Shown here one piece after another: positions 1-8,462 of a stretch of DNA of 64,000 bases. The first letter of the stretch is position 1. Each line of letters opens with the position of its first letter. Location: contig NZ_CP047961.1 of the NCBI RefSeq assembly GCF_014279775.1, positions 372,001 to 436,000 of the forward strand. The letters run 5' to 3'. The position numbers and the translations under genes are program-made. The notes under the pieces were generated by a model. It was not told where the DNA came from and made no database searches. It saw only the letters and a program-made list of their open reading frames with translations. The DNA comes from Synechococcus sp. PROS-9-1. Its GTDB lineage: Bacteria > Cyanobacteriota > Cyanobacteriia > PCC-6307 > Cyanobiaceae.

Positions 1-2
1 CC

Positions 3-758
3 CCTCCTGAGATCCCTGTTCAGAAACCAAGGCAGGCTCCGCCCAGCGATCGGGTGTGCAGGATCAGGTTTCGTTTCAGCAAAACAGGCGCGATGGCCCT
101 GCTCAGCCATCTCGATTTGGTGCGCTTGTTTGAGCGTGCGCTTCGACGTGCTGAATTGCCGATCAGTTTCACCGGCGGCTTTCACCCCCTTCCCCGTCTT
201 CAGCTCGCCTTGGCGTTGCCGCTTGGAGTGCAAGGGCAGGGGGAATGGATGGATTTGGAATTTATTGAACAGGTTGAGGCGCCCGATGTTTTGAAGCGTT
301 GGCAACAGACCCTCCCCCCAGGGCTTTTGTTGATGGAGGCCTATGAAGTGCCCGTGTTTGGCCAGAGCCTCTCGCAACAACTGGAGGCAGCCCGATGGAG
401 CTTTGAGCTGAAACCCCAAGCGGAAGACCCTGCGATTTCTTTTGAGCAGTGGAAGCAGGTGGTGGATGATTTGTTGTCGCGAGACACGCTTGTTTGGGAC
501 GACACCGATAAAAAAGGACGTCCTCGTCAGCGCGATTGCAGACCTGCTTTAGAGACGCTTGAGATCGTGGCTCCGGTTGATGAAGCGGTTGATGAAGCGG
601 CGGAGAGCGGGGTAACGCTTGAGTGCTTCGCTCAGATCGATGATCAAGGCAGGAGCCTCAAGCCCGCTCAGCTACAGCACTGGTTGTCTGAAGCCTTGGA
701 GCAGCCTTTACATCTTCACAATGTCCGTCGCCTCGAGCTACGGCTTGTGCGGTGCTAA
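3..758 (+). CDS. Radical SAM-linked protein, C-terminal DUF2344 domain (5' end outside window)
   Basis: The frame is open from the first bases of the window, so this is only the C-terminal ~250 residues of a longer protein; the GTG at 54 is an internal codon, not a start. The visible part begins with a linker ending QAPPSDR, then VCRIRFRFSKTGAMALLSHL and FTGGFHPLPRL, the signature of the DUF2344 (TIGR03936) domain. In cyanobacteria this domain usually sits behind a B12-binding/radical SAM module (TIGR03960 type) and lies beside the RNase E/G gene, as here. The exact reaction is unknown. The radical SAM cysteines are not visible because that half is outside the window. Confidence 0.85.
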   Translation, partial: PPEIPVQKPRQAPPSDRVCRIRFRFSKTGAMALLSHLDLVRLFERALRRAELPISFTGGFHPLPRLQLALALPLGVQGQGEWMDLEFIEQVEAPDVLKRWQQTLPPGLLLMEAYEVPVFGQSLSQQLEAARWSFELKPQAEDPAISFEQWKQVVDDLLSRDTLVWDDTDKKGRPRQRDCRPALETLEIVAPVDEAVDEAAESGVTLECFAQIDDQGRSLKPAQLQHWLSEALEQPLHLHNVRRLELRLVRC

Positions 759-1018
759 ATTCAAAACAAGACGTCAAGCCACGGGCCTGCGCCACGGTTT
801 CGTCCCGACCTTCTTGCTCCCACATCCTGCGGAATAAGAGGCCAGAGTCTCCTGTTTCAAACAACGCCTAGGCGTTGCAGTTGAGCTCCAAATCAGAGGA
901 GTGATTCACTCCGAATGCTTAGACCTAATCGGTCAATTGAATTCATCCCAACCCCGTGCGACATGCCGGCTGGCTGTTGATCGGGCTCCAGTCCTGACGG
1001 GCTCGTCAGTCATTGTTT
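759..1018 (+). promoter_or_regulatory. Structured leader upstream of rne
   Basis: About 260 bases without a gene. It holds a perfect 16-bp palindrome CAACGCCTAGGCGTTG (862-877), a hairpin GGAGTG-att-CACTCC (898-912) and a hairpin CTGAC-GGGCTC-GTCAG (994-1009) ending ten bases before the ATG at 1019. Bacterial rne mRNAs are commonly autoregulated by RNase E cleavage in a long 5' UTR, so this is a likely feedback region. I cannot place the transcription start. Confidence 0.5.
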
Positions 1019-3037
1019 ATGCCCCAACAAATTGTTATTGCTGAGCAACTGCGTATTGCCGCAGTGCTCACAGATGAGTGCGTCGATGAATTAATCGTTG
1101 CCCAAGGGCGTTACCAGATAGGTGATGTCTATCTGGGCACTGTTGAAAATGTTCTCCCGGGGATTGATGCTGCTTTCGTCAACATTGGTGAAAGTGAAAA
1201 AAATGGCTTCATTCATGTCACTGACTTAGGTCCTTTGCGCCTTAGAAAAGGTGCCGCCGGAATTACAGAACTACTGGAGCCACGCCAAAAAGTGCTGGTT
1301 CAGGTGATGAAGGAGCCCACGGGGACGAAAGGTCCTCGGTTGACAGGCAATCTGGCGCTACCAGGTCGTTACCTCGTGCTTCAACCCAGCGGTCAGGGGG
1401 TCAATATCTCCAGGCGCATTGGTTCGGAAGGAGAGCGGAATCGGTTGCGTGCTCTTGGTGTGTTGGTCAAGCCCCCAGGTGCGGGCTTGCTGATTCGTAC
1501 GGAAGCCGATGGAATCAGCGAGGAATTGCTGATTGACGATCTCGAATCGCTTTTACGTCAATGGGAGGCGATCCAAAAATCTGCTGAGACGGCCTCCCCC
1601 CCGGTGCTTCTCAATCGCGATGAGGATTTTATTCATCGCATTCTTCGCGATCACACCGGCTTGGATTTGGAGCGTGTGGTGGTGGAGTCTCCTGCTGCGG
1701 TGGAGCGGGTGCGTTCCTTCCTCGGAGAGGAAGGAAGTCATGTTGTGCTGGAGGCCCATCCTGAGCCTTCTGAGCTGCTCGAGCATTACAAGGTCAATGG
1801 GGCCATTCGTGATGCCCTAAAGCCGAGGGTTGATCTCCCCTCCGGTGGCTACGTGATCATCGAGCCCACCGAGGCGCTCACGGTGATTGATGTCAACTCT
1901 GGTTCGTTCACCCGCTCGGCGAATGCCAGGGAAACGGTGCTCTGGACCAACTGTGAGGCAGCCATTGAGATTGCCCGGCAGTTGCGTTTGCGCAACATCG
2001 GCGGGGTGATCATCGTCGACTTCATCGACATGGATTCCCGTCGTGATCAGTTGCAGTTGCTGGAGCATTTCACCAGTGCGATTCGTGATGATGCAGCTCG
2101 CCCTCAAATTGCCCAGCTCACGGAACTGGGTCTTGTGGAGCTGACGCGTAAGCGTCAGGGCCAAAATATTTATGAGCTGTTCGGGCGAGCCTGCCCCAGT
2201 TGCGGGGGGCTGGGACACGTTGCAGTGCTTCCTGGAAAGGATCTGATGCAGCCCCTCGCTACGGCCACGGGGCTGGTGCGTTCTGCAGCGTCGGCTCGGG
2301 CTGAAGTTCCTCAGTCTGGAGAGGCCTCGAATGCCCGTCGTCGTCGCGGCGGCCGAGGGAAGGTTGTGGCGGCTTCTGGTCCTGTCGACAGCAGCGATGC
2401 GTCTTTGGATGAGGTGGAGACTGCTAGCGCGTCTACGTCCGTGTCGACGTCTGCTGCCATTGAACCTGCAAGCGTGAGCCGACGTCAGGATCCTGAGCTG
2501 GTCGCGGTTTCTATGGATGAAGACGAAGAGCAGGTTTATGGATGGCTTGGTCTCAATCCAGCCTTGCTTCTCGATACTCAGCCGGAGCTCGACAACCTGA
2601 TGGTGCGCGTTGTTCGTCCCGGCGAAGACGCAGAGCAGGTGCTTGAGCAGGCTCGACAGCAAATGTCGGCTAACGCAGGTCGCCGCCGTCGCCGTGGGCC
2701 GAGGGGAAATGGCCGTAGCGCGGGTACTGGTTCGGGCCGCCCTGCTGCAGCAGCTGGCGGAGACGATTCAGCACCCACGACCATCGTCACTCCCCTAGAG
2801 CCAGACGACCATTCACAGCCGTTGCTTGTGGAGATCACGCCTTTGCTTGAGACCCCACTCCCGGTGATGTCTCCTGAGCCTGAAGCGGTTTCAGTGTCTG
2901 AGCCCGTCTCCGTATCCATCTCTGAGCCAGTCGCTAGTTCTGAGCCAGAGGTCAGTACTGAGCCTGCAGACACCTCTGAATCAAGGCCCGGTCGCCGACG
3001 CCGTCGCGCATCAGCATCAACGTCGGATAACGACTAA
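1019..3037 (+). CDS. rne: Ribonuclease E/G
   Basis: Endoribonuclease of RNA decay and rRNA/tRNA maturation; about 672 residues, usual for compact cyanobacterial RNase E. I prefer the ATG at 1019 (MPQQIVIAEQLRIAAVL) to the in-frame TTG two codons earlier. An S1-type RNA-binding region lies near residues 35-120 (GDVYLGTVENVLPGIDAAFV). The catalytic DNase I-like part follows (TVIDVNSGSFT; GGVIIVDFIDM), then the zinc-link CPSC at about residues 392-395. The tail from about residue 400 is low complexity with arginine clusters and ends GRRRRRASASTSDND. In cyanobacteria such an Arg-rich C-terminal peptide is known to bind polynucleotide phosphorylase. rnhB starts 6 bases after the stop, so the two are probably co-transcribed. 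Confidence 0.97.
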   Translation: MPQQIVIAEQLRIAAVLTDECVDELIVAQGRYQIGDVYLGTVENVLPGIDAAFVNIGESEKNGFIHVTDLGPLRLRKGAAGITELLEPRQKVLVQVMKEPTGTKGPRLTGNLALPGRYLVLQPSGQGVNISRRIGSEGERNRLRALGVLVKPPGAGLLIRTEADGISEELLIDDLESLLRQWEAIQKSAETASPPVLLNRDEDFIHRILRDHTGLDLERVVVESPAAVERVRSFLGEEGSHVVLEAHPEPSELLEHYKVNGAIRDALKPRVDLPSGGYVIIEPTEALTVIDVNSGSFTRSANARETVLWTNCEAAIEIARQLRLRNIGGVIIVDFIDMDSRRDQLQLLEHFTSAIRDDAARPQIAQLTELGLVELTRKRQGQNIYELFGRACPSCGGLGHVAVLPGKDLMQPLATATGLVRSAASARAEVPQSGEASNARRRRGGRGKVVAASGPVDSSDASLDEVETASASTSVSTSAAIEPASVSRRQDPELVAVSMDEDEEQVYGWLGLNPALLLDTQPELDNLMVRVVRPGEDAEQVLEQARQQMSANAGRRRRRGPRGNGRSAGTGSGRPAAAAGGDDSAPTTIVTPLEPDDHSQPLLVEITPLLETPLPVMSPEPEAVSVSEPVSVSISEPVASSEPEVSTEPADTSESRPGRRRRRASASTSDND

Positions 3038-3043
3038 CAGGCA

Positions 3044-3649
3044 GTGTTAGACCCAATGATCGCCAGCGATGGCCTTGGCATCGCTGGGGTGGATGAAGTT
3101 GGACGTGGTTGCTTGTTTGGCCCCGTCTTTGCGGCGGCGGTTGTCTTGAGCGATCAAGCTGCCGGGCATTTGCAGGCGGCTGGTCTCACCGATAGCAAGG
3201 CGTTAACGCCGAGTCGTCGAGCTGCATTGGTCCCTCTGATTGAGGCTCATGCCCATGCTTGGGGATTGGGGCAAAGCTCTGCGTGGGCCATTGATCACTA
3301 CGGGATTCGCAGCGCGACTGAGCAGGCCATGGTGTGTGCTCTTCAGCGCTTGCCCAGCCGGCCTCAGCTGGTCTTGGTGGATGGAGTGCTCCCCTTGCGC
3401 TTGTGGGAGGGTTCTCAACGCACCATCGTGCGTGGTGATAGCAGCCATGCCTCCATAGCAGCTGCGAGTGTGTTGGCGAAAGAGGCGCGCGACGCTTTGA
3501 TTCGGCGGCTGTCCAATCGATTTCCGGGGTACGGGCTTGAGCGACATGCTGGATATGGAACGGCTCAACATCGAGCAGCGCTACTGGCCTCTGGCCCCAC
3601 CCCCCTGCACCGGCGCTCGTTCTTGAGGAAGCTATTCGCCACCGGGTAG
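3044..3649 (+). CDS. rnhB: Ribonuclease HII
   Basis: Removes ribonucleotides and RNA primers from RNA-DNA hybrids. The 201-residue frame starts at GTG 3044 (an ATG follows four codons later). It has the active-site segments AGVDEVGRG (first Asp and Glu), LTDSKAL, LVDGV (third Asp) and [19 protein letters not shown], and the C-terminal [11 protein letters not shown]. It sits 6 bases behind rne and its last 18 bases overlap the end of the convergent DUF1997 gene. Confidence 0.97.
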   Translation: MLDPMIASDGLGIAGVDEVGRGCLFGPVFAAAVVLSDQAAGHLQAAGLTDSKALTPSRRAALVPLIEAHAHAWGLGQSSAWAIDHYGIRSATEQAMVCALQRLPSRPQLVLVDGVLPLRLWEGSQRTIVRGDSSHASIAAASVLAKEARDALIRRLSNRFPGYGLERHAGYGTAQHRAALLASGPTPLHRRSFLRKLFATG

Positions 3650-4207
3650 GGCGGACTCGCTGGCGGGAGGGGTATCCAAATCCTTGGCCCAGGAGCGGAA
3701 ATCAGCCACCAACTGACGACCGACTCGACCTTTGATCGTTAGCAGAATTCCATTCAGGATGGATTCTCCGGTGCTCTCCAATACGCGCTTGGGAATCAGA
3801 CGCAGAAGGGGAGGTTGGCTGACTTCCACGCTCAGCATGGCCTCCCCTTGCAATCCGCTTGGAGTCGCCTCAAGCAAGGCTTCAAGGCTCAGTTGGAAGT
3901 CATCCACTAACCCCAAACCCTCGAGGTCCGCATCAAGAGCACGGATCCGCAGTTGTCCGCTCACTTCATCGACTTCAAGCGACACCACTGGCTTCACATG
4001 CAGTTGGAACACCTGCAGCGTTGTCACGGTGTAGCGGTAGCGCCCTGGTGCCAAGGCTGTGAGCTGTCTGGAGTCGAGCAGCGCTTTGACAACGCGGTCG
4101 TGCTCATGCAAATAAGCCCGCAGCCGTTCTGACTCATCTGCGATGGGTAAATCGAGATGCTGACTGGCTCGAAAGGCCAGGGGCATGACCGTGTCCTGAC
4201 GCGGCAT
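3632..4207 (-). CDS. DUF1997 family protein
   Basis: A 191-residue protein of the DUF1997 family, which is essentially confined to cyanobacteria and plastids and has no established function. Visible features are [20 protein letters not shown] in the middle and a C-terminal [20 protein letters not shown]. No signal peptide or membrane segment is evident. The start is ATG at 4207; a second ATG at 4186 (MPLAFRAS) is equally possible. The gene diverges from pheA and runs into the end of rnhB. Confidence 0.85.
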   Translation of the reverse strand: MPRQDTVMPLAFRASQHLDLPIADESERLRAYLHEHDRVVKALLDSRQLTALAPGRYRYTVTTLQVFQLHVKPVVSLEVDEVSGQLRIRALDADLEGLGLVDDFQLSLEALLEATPSGLQGEAMLSVEVSQPPLLRLIPKRVLESTGESILNGILLTIKGRVGRQLVADFRSWAKDLDTPPASESALPGGE

Positions 4208-4238
4208 GATCCTATCGATCGATGTGTGTCTTGATCCG

Positions 4239-5081
4239 ATGCCGATGCGTGTTGCTTTTCTCGGGCCGGAGGGAACCTATGGGGAGCGGGCTGCTCGCAG
4301 CCTCATGAGACTTGAGGCCATTGAGAATCCAGAGCTGGTCGCGTGTTCGGGGCTTCGTTCTGTGGTGGAACATGTTGCAGATGGTCGCTGCGAATCGGCC
4401 GTGGTGCCTGTGGAGAACTCCGTTGAGGGTGGGGTCACGGCAATTCTTGACGCTCTCTGGTCTTATTCGAACTTGAGGATTCGTCGCGCTGTCGTTCTAC
4501 CGATTCGTCATGCGCTGCTGAGCAGCGGGTCTCTTGACGGTATTTCGGAAGTCTTATCCCATCCTCAGGCTCTTGCCCAATGCAGCGGCTGGTTGGCGGG
4601 TCATCTGCCGCAGGCCGTGCAACTCCCAGCCAGCTCCACCGCTGAGGCGGCCAGTATGGTTCGTGGCAGTCACTTCAGAGCTGCCATTGCAGATCGCTCG
4701 TTAGCGGGGCAGCAGGGACTCCAGGAGTTGGCCTATCCAGTGAATGATGTCCCTGGAAACCGCACCCGCTTCTTGTTGCTTCAAAACGGTGATGAAGTGA
4801 GTTGCGAGGGCGACGTTGCCAGCCTTGCCTTTTCGCTGCATAAAAATGCCCCAGGGGCGTTGATTGAGGCCTTGCAAGCGATCGGCGATCTCGGACTCAA
4901 CATGAGCCGGATTGAATCGCGTCCTTCAAAGCGTGAGCTTGGTGAATATGTGTTTTTTGTGGATGTGGAATTGCCTGGGCAGCAGACGGCTGAGTTGCTT
5001 CAGCGGCTGACCACAAGCCTTCAGCCACTGTGTGAACACGTTCTCCACTTCGGGGCTTACCCCAGTTCAGTGATGGAGTGA
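4239..5081 (+). CDS. pheA: Prephenate dehydratase
   Basis: Converts prephenate to phenylpyruvate in phenylalanine synthesis. It is a stand-alone dehydratase without a chorismate mutase domain, about 280 residues. The N-terminal catalytic part starts VAFLGPEGTYGERAA and includes PVENSVEGGV and GNRTRFLLL. The C-terminal ACT domain, for allosteric phenylalanine sensing, carries NMSRIESRPSK. I chose the ATG at 4239 (MPMRVAFLG) because the family normally begins just before VAFLGP; in-frame ATGs at 4206 and 4245 are alternatives. It diverges from the DUF1997 gene and converges on the methyltransferase gene with only two bases between stops. Confidence 0.95.
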   Translation: MPMRVAFLGPEGTYGERAARSLMRLEAIENPELVACSGLRSVVEHVADGRCESAVVPVENSVEGGVTAILDALWSYSNLRIRRAVVLPIRHALLSSGSLDGISEVLSHPQALAQCSGWLAGHLPQAVQLPASSTAEAASMVRGSHFRAAIADRSLAGQQGLQELAYPVNDVPGNRTRFLLLQNGDEVSCEGDVASLAFSLHKNAPGALIEALQAIGDLGLNMSRIESRPSKRELGEYVFFVDVELPGQQTAELLQRLTTSLQPLCEHVLHFGAYPSSVME

Positions 5082-5083
5082 TC

Positions 5084-6028
5084 TCAACAGTGATCTGTTT
5101 TAAACACTCCAAACTGCATCATCCCTCGGGCAAAAGCCCAGCGCATTAACAGCAGCGTTGGTGTTTCACGGAGGCCCTGCAGGACGGCCTTTGGACCAAG
5201 ACGGAGAATCGCATTCGGCCTGCGGATGCCCTCAAGGATGGAATCATTCCAAGAGGGCAACGTGGCGTCTGTCCAATCATCGGTACTGATCGTGCCGCGA
5301 CGATGAGGGCTGCTTTCAAGGTTTTGGCGAAAGCCTCGGATGCTGGCGAATTCGGGATGCGCCCATTGGGTGAGTAATTGGTGCATCACCCAGCGTTCGC
5401 GCCGATCAAGGGCACCATCAACAGGATCGCGACGGTTCCAGTCGGCAACGGCCAGACGACCGCCAGGTTTCAGGACTCGCAGGAGTTCGTCGGCAAACCG
5501 CTGTTTGTCGGGCATATGAGGGCCGGCTTCGACAGTCCAAACGGCGTCAAAGCTTTGATCCTCAAGTTGGAGGCTGAGGGCATCCATCACTGCGAAGCGA
5601 CAGGACAACGTGTCGGCTGTTAGGTGGGTAGCCCTGTTCACCTGAGCTGGGCTGATGCTGATGCCCAATACATCCAAACCGTAGTCACGGGAAAGGATCC
5701 TGGCGCTTCCTCCGATACCGCAACCCACGTCTAAGACACGGGATCCTGGCGGTAATTGATCGAAGCCACTCCAGCGGACCAACGCATGGACGAAGTCGGC
5801 CTTGGCCTGCCTGAAATCCCGAGGCTGGGGTGGGGTTCCATAGTGCCCAAGATGAACATGTTCACCCCAAAGGGATTCCAGCAATTGGTCATCGGTCCAG
5901 GCGTCGTATGCGGCAGCAACGCTCTCACTGGAGTGATAAGCGCGATTGCGACGATTCCAAAGCTGGTAAGCGCAACCCAAGAGCAGTAAACCCGCTGCTG
6001 TTGCGATGAGAACGGTCGTTGAAGGCAT
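5084..6028 (-). CDS. 2-methyl-6-phytyl/solanyl-benzoquinone methyltransferase (MPBQ/MSBQ MT)
   Basis: A SAM-dependent methyltransferase of 314 residues that resembles the Synechocystis Sll0418 type, which methylates the benzoquinol ring in plastoquinone and tocopherol synthesis. The shared stretches are WGEHVHLGHYG, the SAM-binding VLDVGCGIGGSARIL, EAGPHMPDKQRFADELLRV and VADWNRRD. An N-terminal hydrophobic segment at about residues 4-23 probably anchors it to the membrane. Its ATG overlaps the TAA of the upstream Lon-domain gene (TAATG), so the two are translationally coupled. A gamma-tocopherol methyltransferase is the main alternative but fits the N-terminus less well. Confidence 0.87.
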   Translation of the reverse strand: MPSTTVLIATAAGLLLLGCAYQLWNRRNRAYHSSESVAAAYDAWTDDQLLESLWGEHVHLGHYGTPPQPRDFRQAKADFVHALVRWSGFDQLPPGSRVLDVGCGIGGSARILSRDYGLDVLGISISPAQVNRATHLTADTLSCRFAVMDALSLQLEDQSFDAVWTVEAGPHMPDKQRFADELLRVLKPGGRLAVADWNRRDPVDGALDRRERWVMHQLLTQWAHPEFASIRGFRQNLESSPHRRGTISTDDWTDATLPSWNDSILEGIRRPNAILRLGPKAVLQGLRETPTLLLMRWAFARGMMQFGVFKTDHC

Positions 6029-6690
6029 TAACCGTTGCTCGGATCGGTCTCTGACAGCGTGTCGCGTAAAACGGTGCGAGCAGCGAGCTGACGACGGGTC
6101 TCATCGAGCATCTCGAACTCCTGCTCCAGGCGCGTGCGTGTGCTTGTGAGCTCCAGGAGATCCTGTTGTTGGTCGGCTACCGGGCCTCCTAGATGCGCTC
6201 CGATCCAGAAGGAGAGCTCGCGAGGAAGGTCTGGAAGGTCATCAGGCAGTGAAGATTTGGAGTCGGTCAGTTTGCCCGTGAGTTCAACAACATCTTTCAA
6301 GGCTTGAGTCACGGTCGCCGCTAAAGACTCCAATTCGCTGGTGTTGTCGACCGGTTCATCTTCGATCCAGCTGACCATTGCCGAACGAAAGGGCATCTCC
6401 CTGGTGACGTTGAGCACACGAAATCGCTGTTGACCGAGGGTCACGATGTTGCTGCGACCATCGTCTCCGGTTTGATGCTGAATGACTTCAGCACAACAGC
6501 CCACAGCGGCCATCGTTTGTTGCTCTGGATCCCAGCGCACAATGCCAAAACGTCGATCTGTTTCGAGGACGCTCTGCAACATCATTCGGTAGCGCGACTC
6601 GAAGATATGCAGTGGCAGAACGTCACTTGGGAATAGGACCACATCCGGCAGAGGGAACAGAGGGAGTTCTCTGACGGACAGATCAACCAC
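6028..6690 (-). CDS. Lon substrate-binding (N-terminal) domain protein
   Basis: A 220-residue protein made only of the Lon N-terminal domain, without ATPase or protease domains. The opening RELPLFPLPDVVLFPSDVLP and LHIFESRYRMM are diagnostic of the family, and a helical C-terminal region follows. Stand-alone versions occur widely in cyanobacteria and their role is unknown; peptide or protein binding is inferred from the fold. The start is GTG at 6690. It is the first gene of a coupled pair with the methyltransferase and lies downstream of rpsJ on the same strand (57 bases). Confidence 0.9.
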   Translation of the reverse strand: MVDLSVRELPLFPLPDVVLFPSDVLPLHIFESRYRMMLQSVLETDRRFGIVRWDPEQQTMAAVGCCAEVIQHQTGDDGRSNIVTLGQQRFRVLNVTREMPFRSAMVSWIEDEPVDNTSELESLAATVTQALKDVVELTGKLTDSKSSLPDDLPDLPRELSFWIGAHLGGPVADQQQDLLELTSTRTRLEQEFEMLDETRRQLAARTVLRDTLSETDPSNG

Positions 6691-6747
6691 GCAGGATCTA
6701 AGCGAAGAGCGAAATACTAGGCAGCTGATCGTTGGATGGGGCTTCGA

Positions 6748-7068
6748 TTAGAGCTTGACCTCGATGTCGACTCCACTAGGGAGGTCGAGCTTCATCAGAG
6801 CATCGATGGTCTTTGCTGACGGGCTGTAAATATCGATAATGCGTCGATGGGTCCGCGTTTCAAAGTGCTCGCGTGAATCCTTATCCACGTGGGGCGAGCG
6901 CAGAACGCAGTAAATCTTGCGCTTCGTTGGCAGTGGGATCGGTCCGATTGCCGTTGCTGCCGTGTTGTCGGCAGTTTCAATGATTTTGTCGCAAGAGAGA
7001 TCCAGCATGCGGCGATCAAACGCCTTGAGACGAATGCGGATCTTTTGCTGAGCGATTGCGGTGGCCAT
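6748..7068 (-). CDS. rpsJ: 30S ribosomal protein S10
   Basis: 106 residues, full length, opening with [15 protein letters not shown] and carrying [27 protein letters not shown]10 binds the 16S rRNA head and doubles as NusE in antitermination. In most bacteria it is the first gene of the S10 operon; here it closes the str cluster behind tuf, the usual cyanobacterial arrangement. It is separated from tuf by a 153-base gap with two strong hairpins. Confidence 0.98.
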   Translation of the reverse strand: MATAIAQQKIRIRLKAFDRRMLDLSCDKIIETADNTAATAIGPIPLPTKRKIYCVLRSPHVDKDSREHFETRTHRRIIDIYSPSAKTIDALMKLDLPSGVDIEVKL

Positions 7069-7221
7069 GGAAGCGCGAAAAAGTCCCTAAAAGAGACTGA
7101 GAGGTTGGATTGTCTAGGTTCGGGCAGGAAGAGCCTCAGACTCTGAAGCTCTTCCACTCAAGAACTGTAAGGGAAGGTCTGACCGCAGTCAGGCTGACCC
7201 TTACAGGGATTGAGGATTAGA
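7069..7221 (-). promoter_or_regulatory. tuf-rpsJ intergenic double hairpin
   Basis: The gap holds two strong inverted repeats on the coding strand of the operon. One is a 9-bp stem CTGTAAGGG (7165-7173) / CCCTTACAG (7198-7206) enclosing an inner stem CTGAC-cgca-GTCAG. The other is GGAAGAGC (7127-7134) / GCTCTTCC (7148-7155) with a further 4-bp TCAG/CTGA inside. Neither is followed by a U-run on the minus strand, so simple termination is unlikely. An mRNA processing or stability site, or a leader for rpsJ, fits better. Confidence 0.55.
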
Positions 7222-8421
7222 TCATTCGATGATCTTGGAGACCACGCCAGCTCCGATGGTGCGACCACCTTCGCGAATGGCGAAGCGCATGCCCAATTCC
7301 ATGGCAACAGGGCAGATCAACTCACCAGTCATCTGGATGTTGTCTCCAGGCATGACCATTTCAACGTTGGTGCCATCTTCCGCGGTGAATGCGGTGATTT
7401 GCCCCGTCACGTCGGTGGTACGGATATAGAACTGCGGGCGGTAGCCAGCAAAGAAAGGTGTGTGGCGACCCCCTTCTTCTTTCTTGAGCACGTAAACCTG
7501 CCCCTCAAACTTGGTGTGAGGTGTGATGGAGCCGGGCTTCACAAGCACCATGCCGCGCTCGATGTCTTCTTTCTGGATGCCGCGAAGCAGGAGACCCACG
7601 TTGTCGCCGGCCATGCCCTCGTCGAGCAGTTTGCGGAACATCTCCACACCGGTAACGGTGGTTTTGCGGGGATCTCTGATGCCCACGACTTCGACTTCTT
7701 CGCCAACTTTGACGACGCCGCGTTCGATACGACCAGTCGCGACGGTGCCACGGCCAGTGATGGAGAAAACGTCTTCGATCGCCATTAGAAATGGCTTATC
7801 AATTTCACGCTCTGGTTCGGGGATGCTTTCATCCACCGCAGCCATCAATTCTTCAATTTTGGCTTCCCATTCAGCTTCGCCCTCGATGGCTTTAAGGCCA
7901 GAGACTTGAACGACAGGGATGTCATCTCCAGGGAAGTCATAGCTGGAGAGCAACTCGCGGATCTCCAGCTCAACGAGTTCGATGATCTCTTCGTCATCGA
8001 CCATGTCGCACTTATTTAGCGCAACAACCAAGGCCGGAACGCCAACTTGCTTGGCGAGCAGGATGTGCTCCTTGGTTTGAGCCATGGGGCCGTCTGTGGC
8101 TGCACAAACGAGGATCGCGCCATCCATCTGGGCAGCACCCGTGATCATGTTTTTCACGTAGTCCGCGTGACCAGGGCAGTCAACGTGGGCGTAGTGGCGC
8201 TTATCGGTTTCGTACTCAACGTGAGCGGTATTGATGGTGATGCCGCGCTCGCGCTCCTCAGGAGCACCGTCAATGTCGGCATAATCTTGGACTTCTGCCA
8301 TCCCTTTTTTGGCGAGCACATTTGTGATCGCGGCGGTGAGGGTGGTTTTGCCGTGGTCAACGTGGCCGATGGTGCCGATGTTGACGTGGGGCTTGTTCCT
8401 TTCGAACTTCTCGCGAGCCAT
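7222..8421 (-). CDS. tuf: Elongation factor Tu
   Basis: GTPase that delivers aminoacyl-tRNA to the ribosome; 399 residues. All G motifs are present: [27 protein letters not shown] and SGLKA. The beta-barrel domains 2 and 3 follow ([21 protein letters not shown] at the end). The only tuf seen here, between fusA (41 bases upstream) and rpsJ. Confidence 0.99.
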   Translation of the reverse strand: MAREKFERNKPHVNIGTIGHVDHGKTTLTAAITNVLAKKGMAEVQDYADIDGAPEERERGITINTAHVEYETDKRHYAHVDCPGHADYVKNMITGAAQMDGAILVCAATDGPMAQTKEHILLAKQVGVPALVVALNKCDMVDDEEIIELVELEIRELLSSYDFPGDDIPVVQVSGLKAIEGEAEWEAKIEELMAAVDESIPEPEREIDKPFLMAIEDVFSITGRGTVATGRIERGVVKVGEEVEVVGIRDPRKTTVTGVEMFRKLLDEGMAGDNVGLLLRGIQKEDIERGMVLVKPGSITPHTKFEGQVYVLKKEEGGRHTPFFAGYRPQFYIRTTDVTGQITAFTAEDGTNVEMVMPGDNIQMTGELICPVAMELGMRFAIREGGRTIGAGVVSKIIE

Positions 8422-8462
8422 TTTGGTAAAGAATCTAGGGGTGAATTAAGGGAGTGTAGAGA

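Noticed and set aside
1817-2662. 281-codon open frame antisense to rne
   Set aside because: It lies wholly opposite the strongly conserved RNase E gene and has no recognisable domain; high GC gives long antisense frames here.
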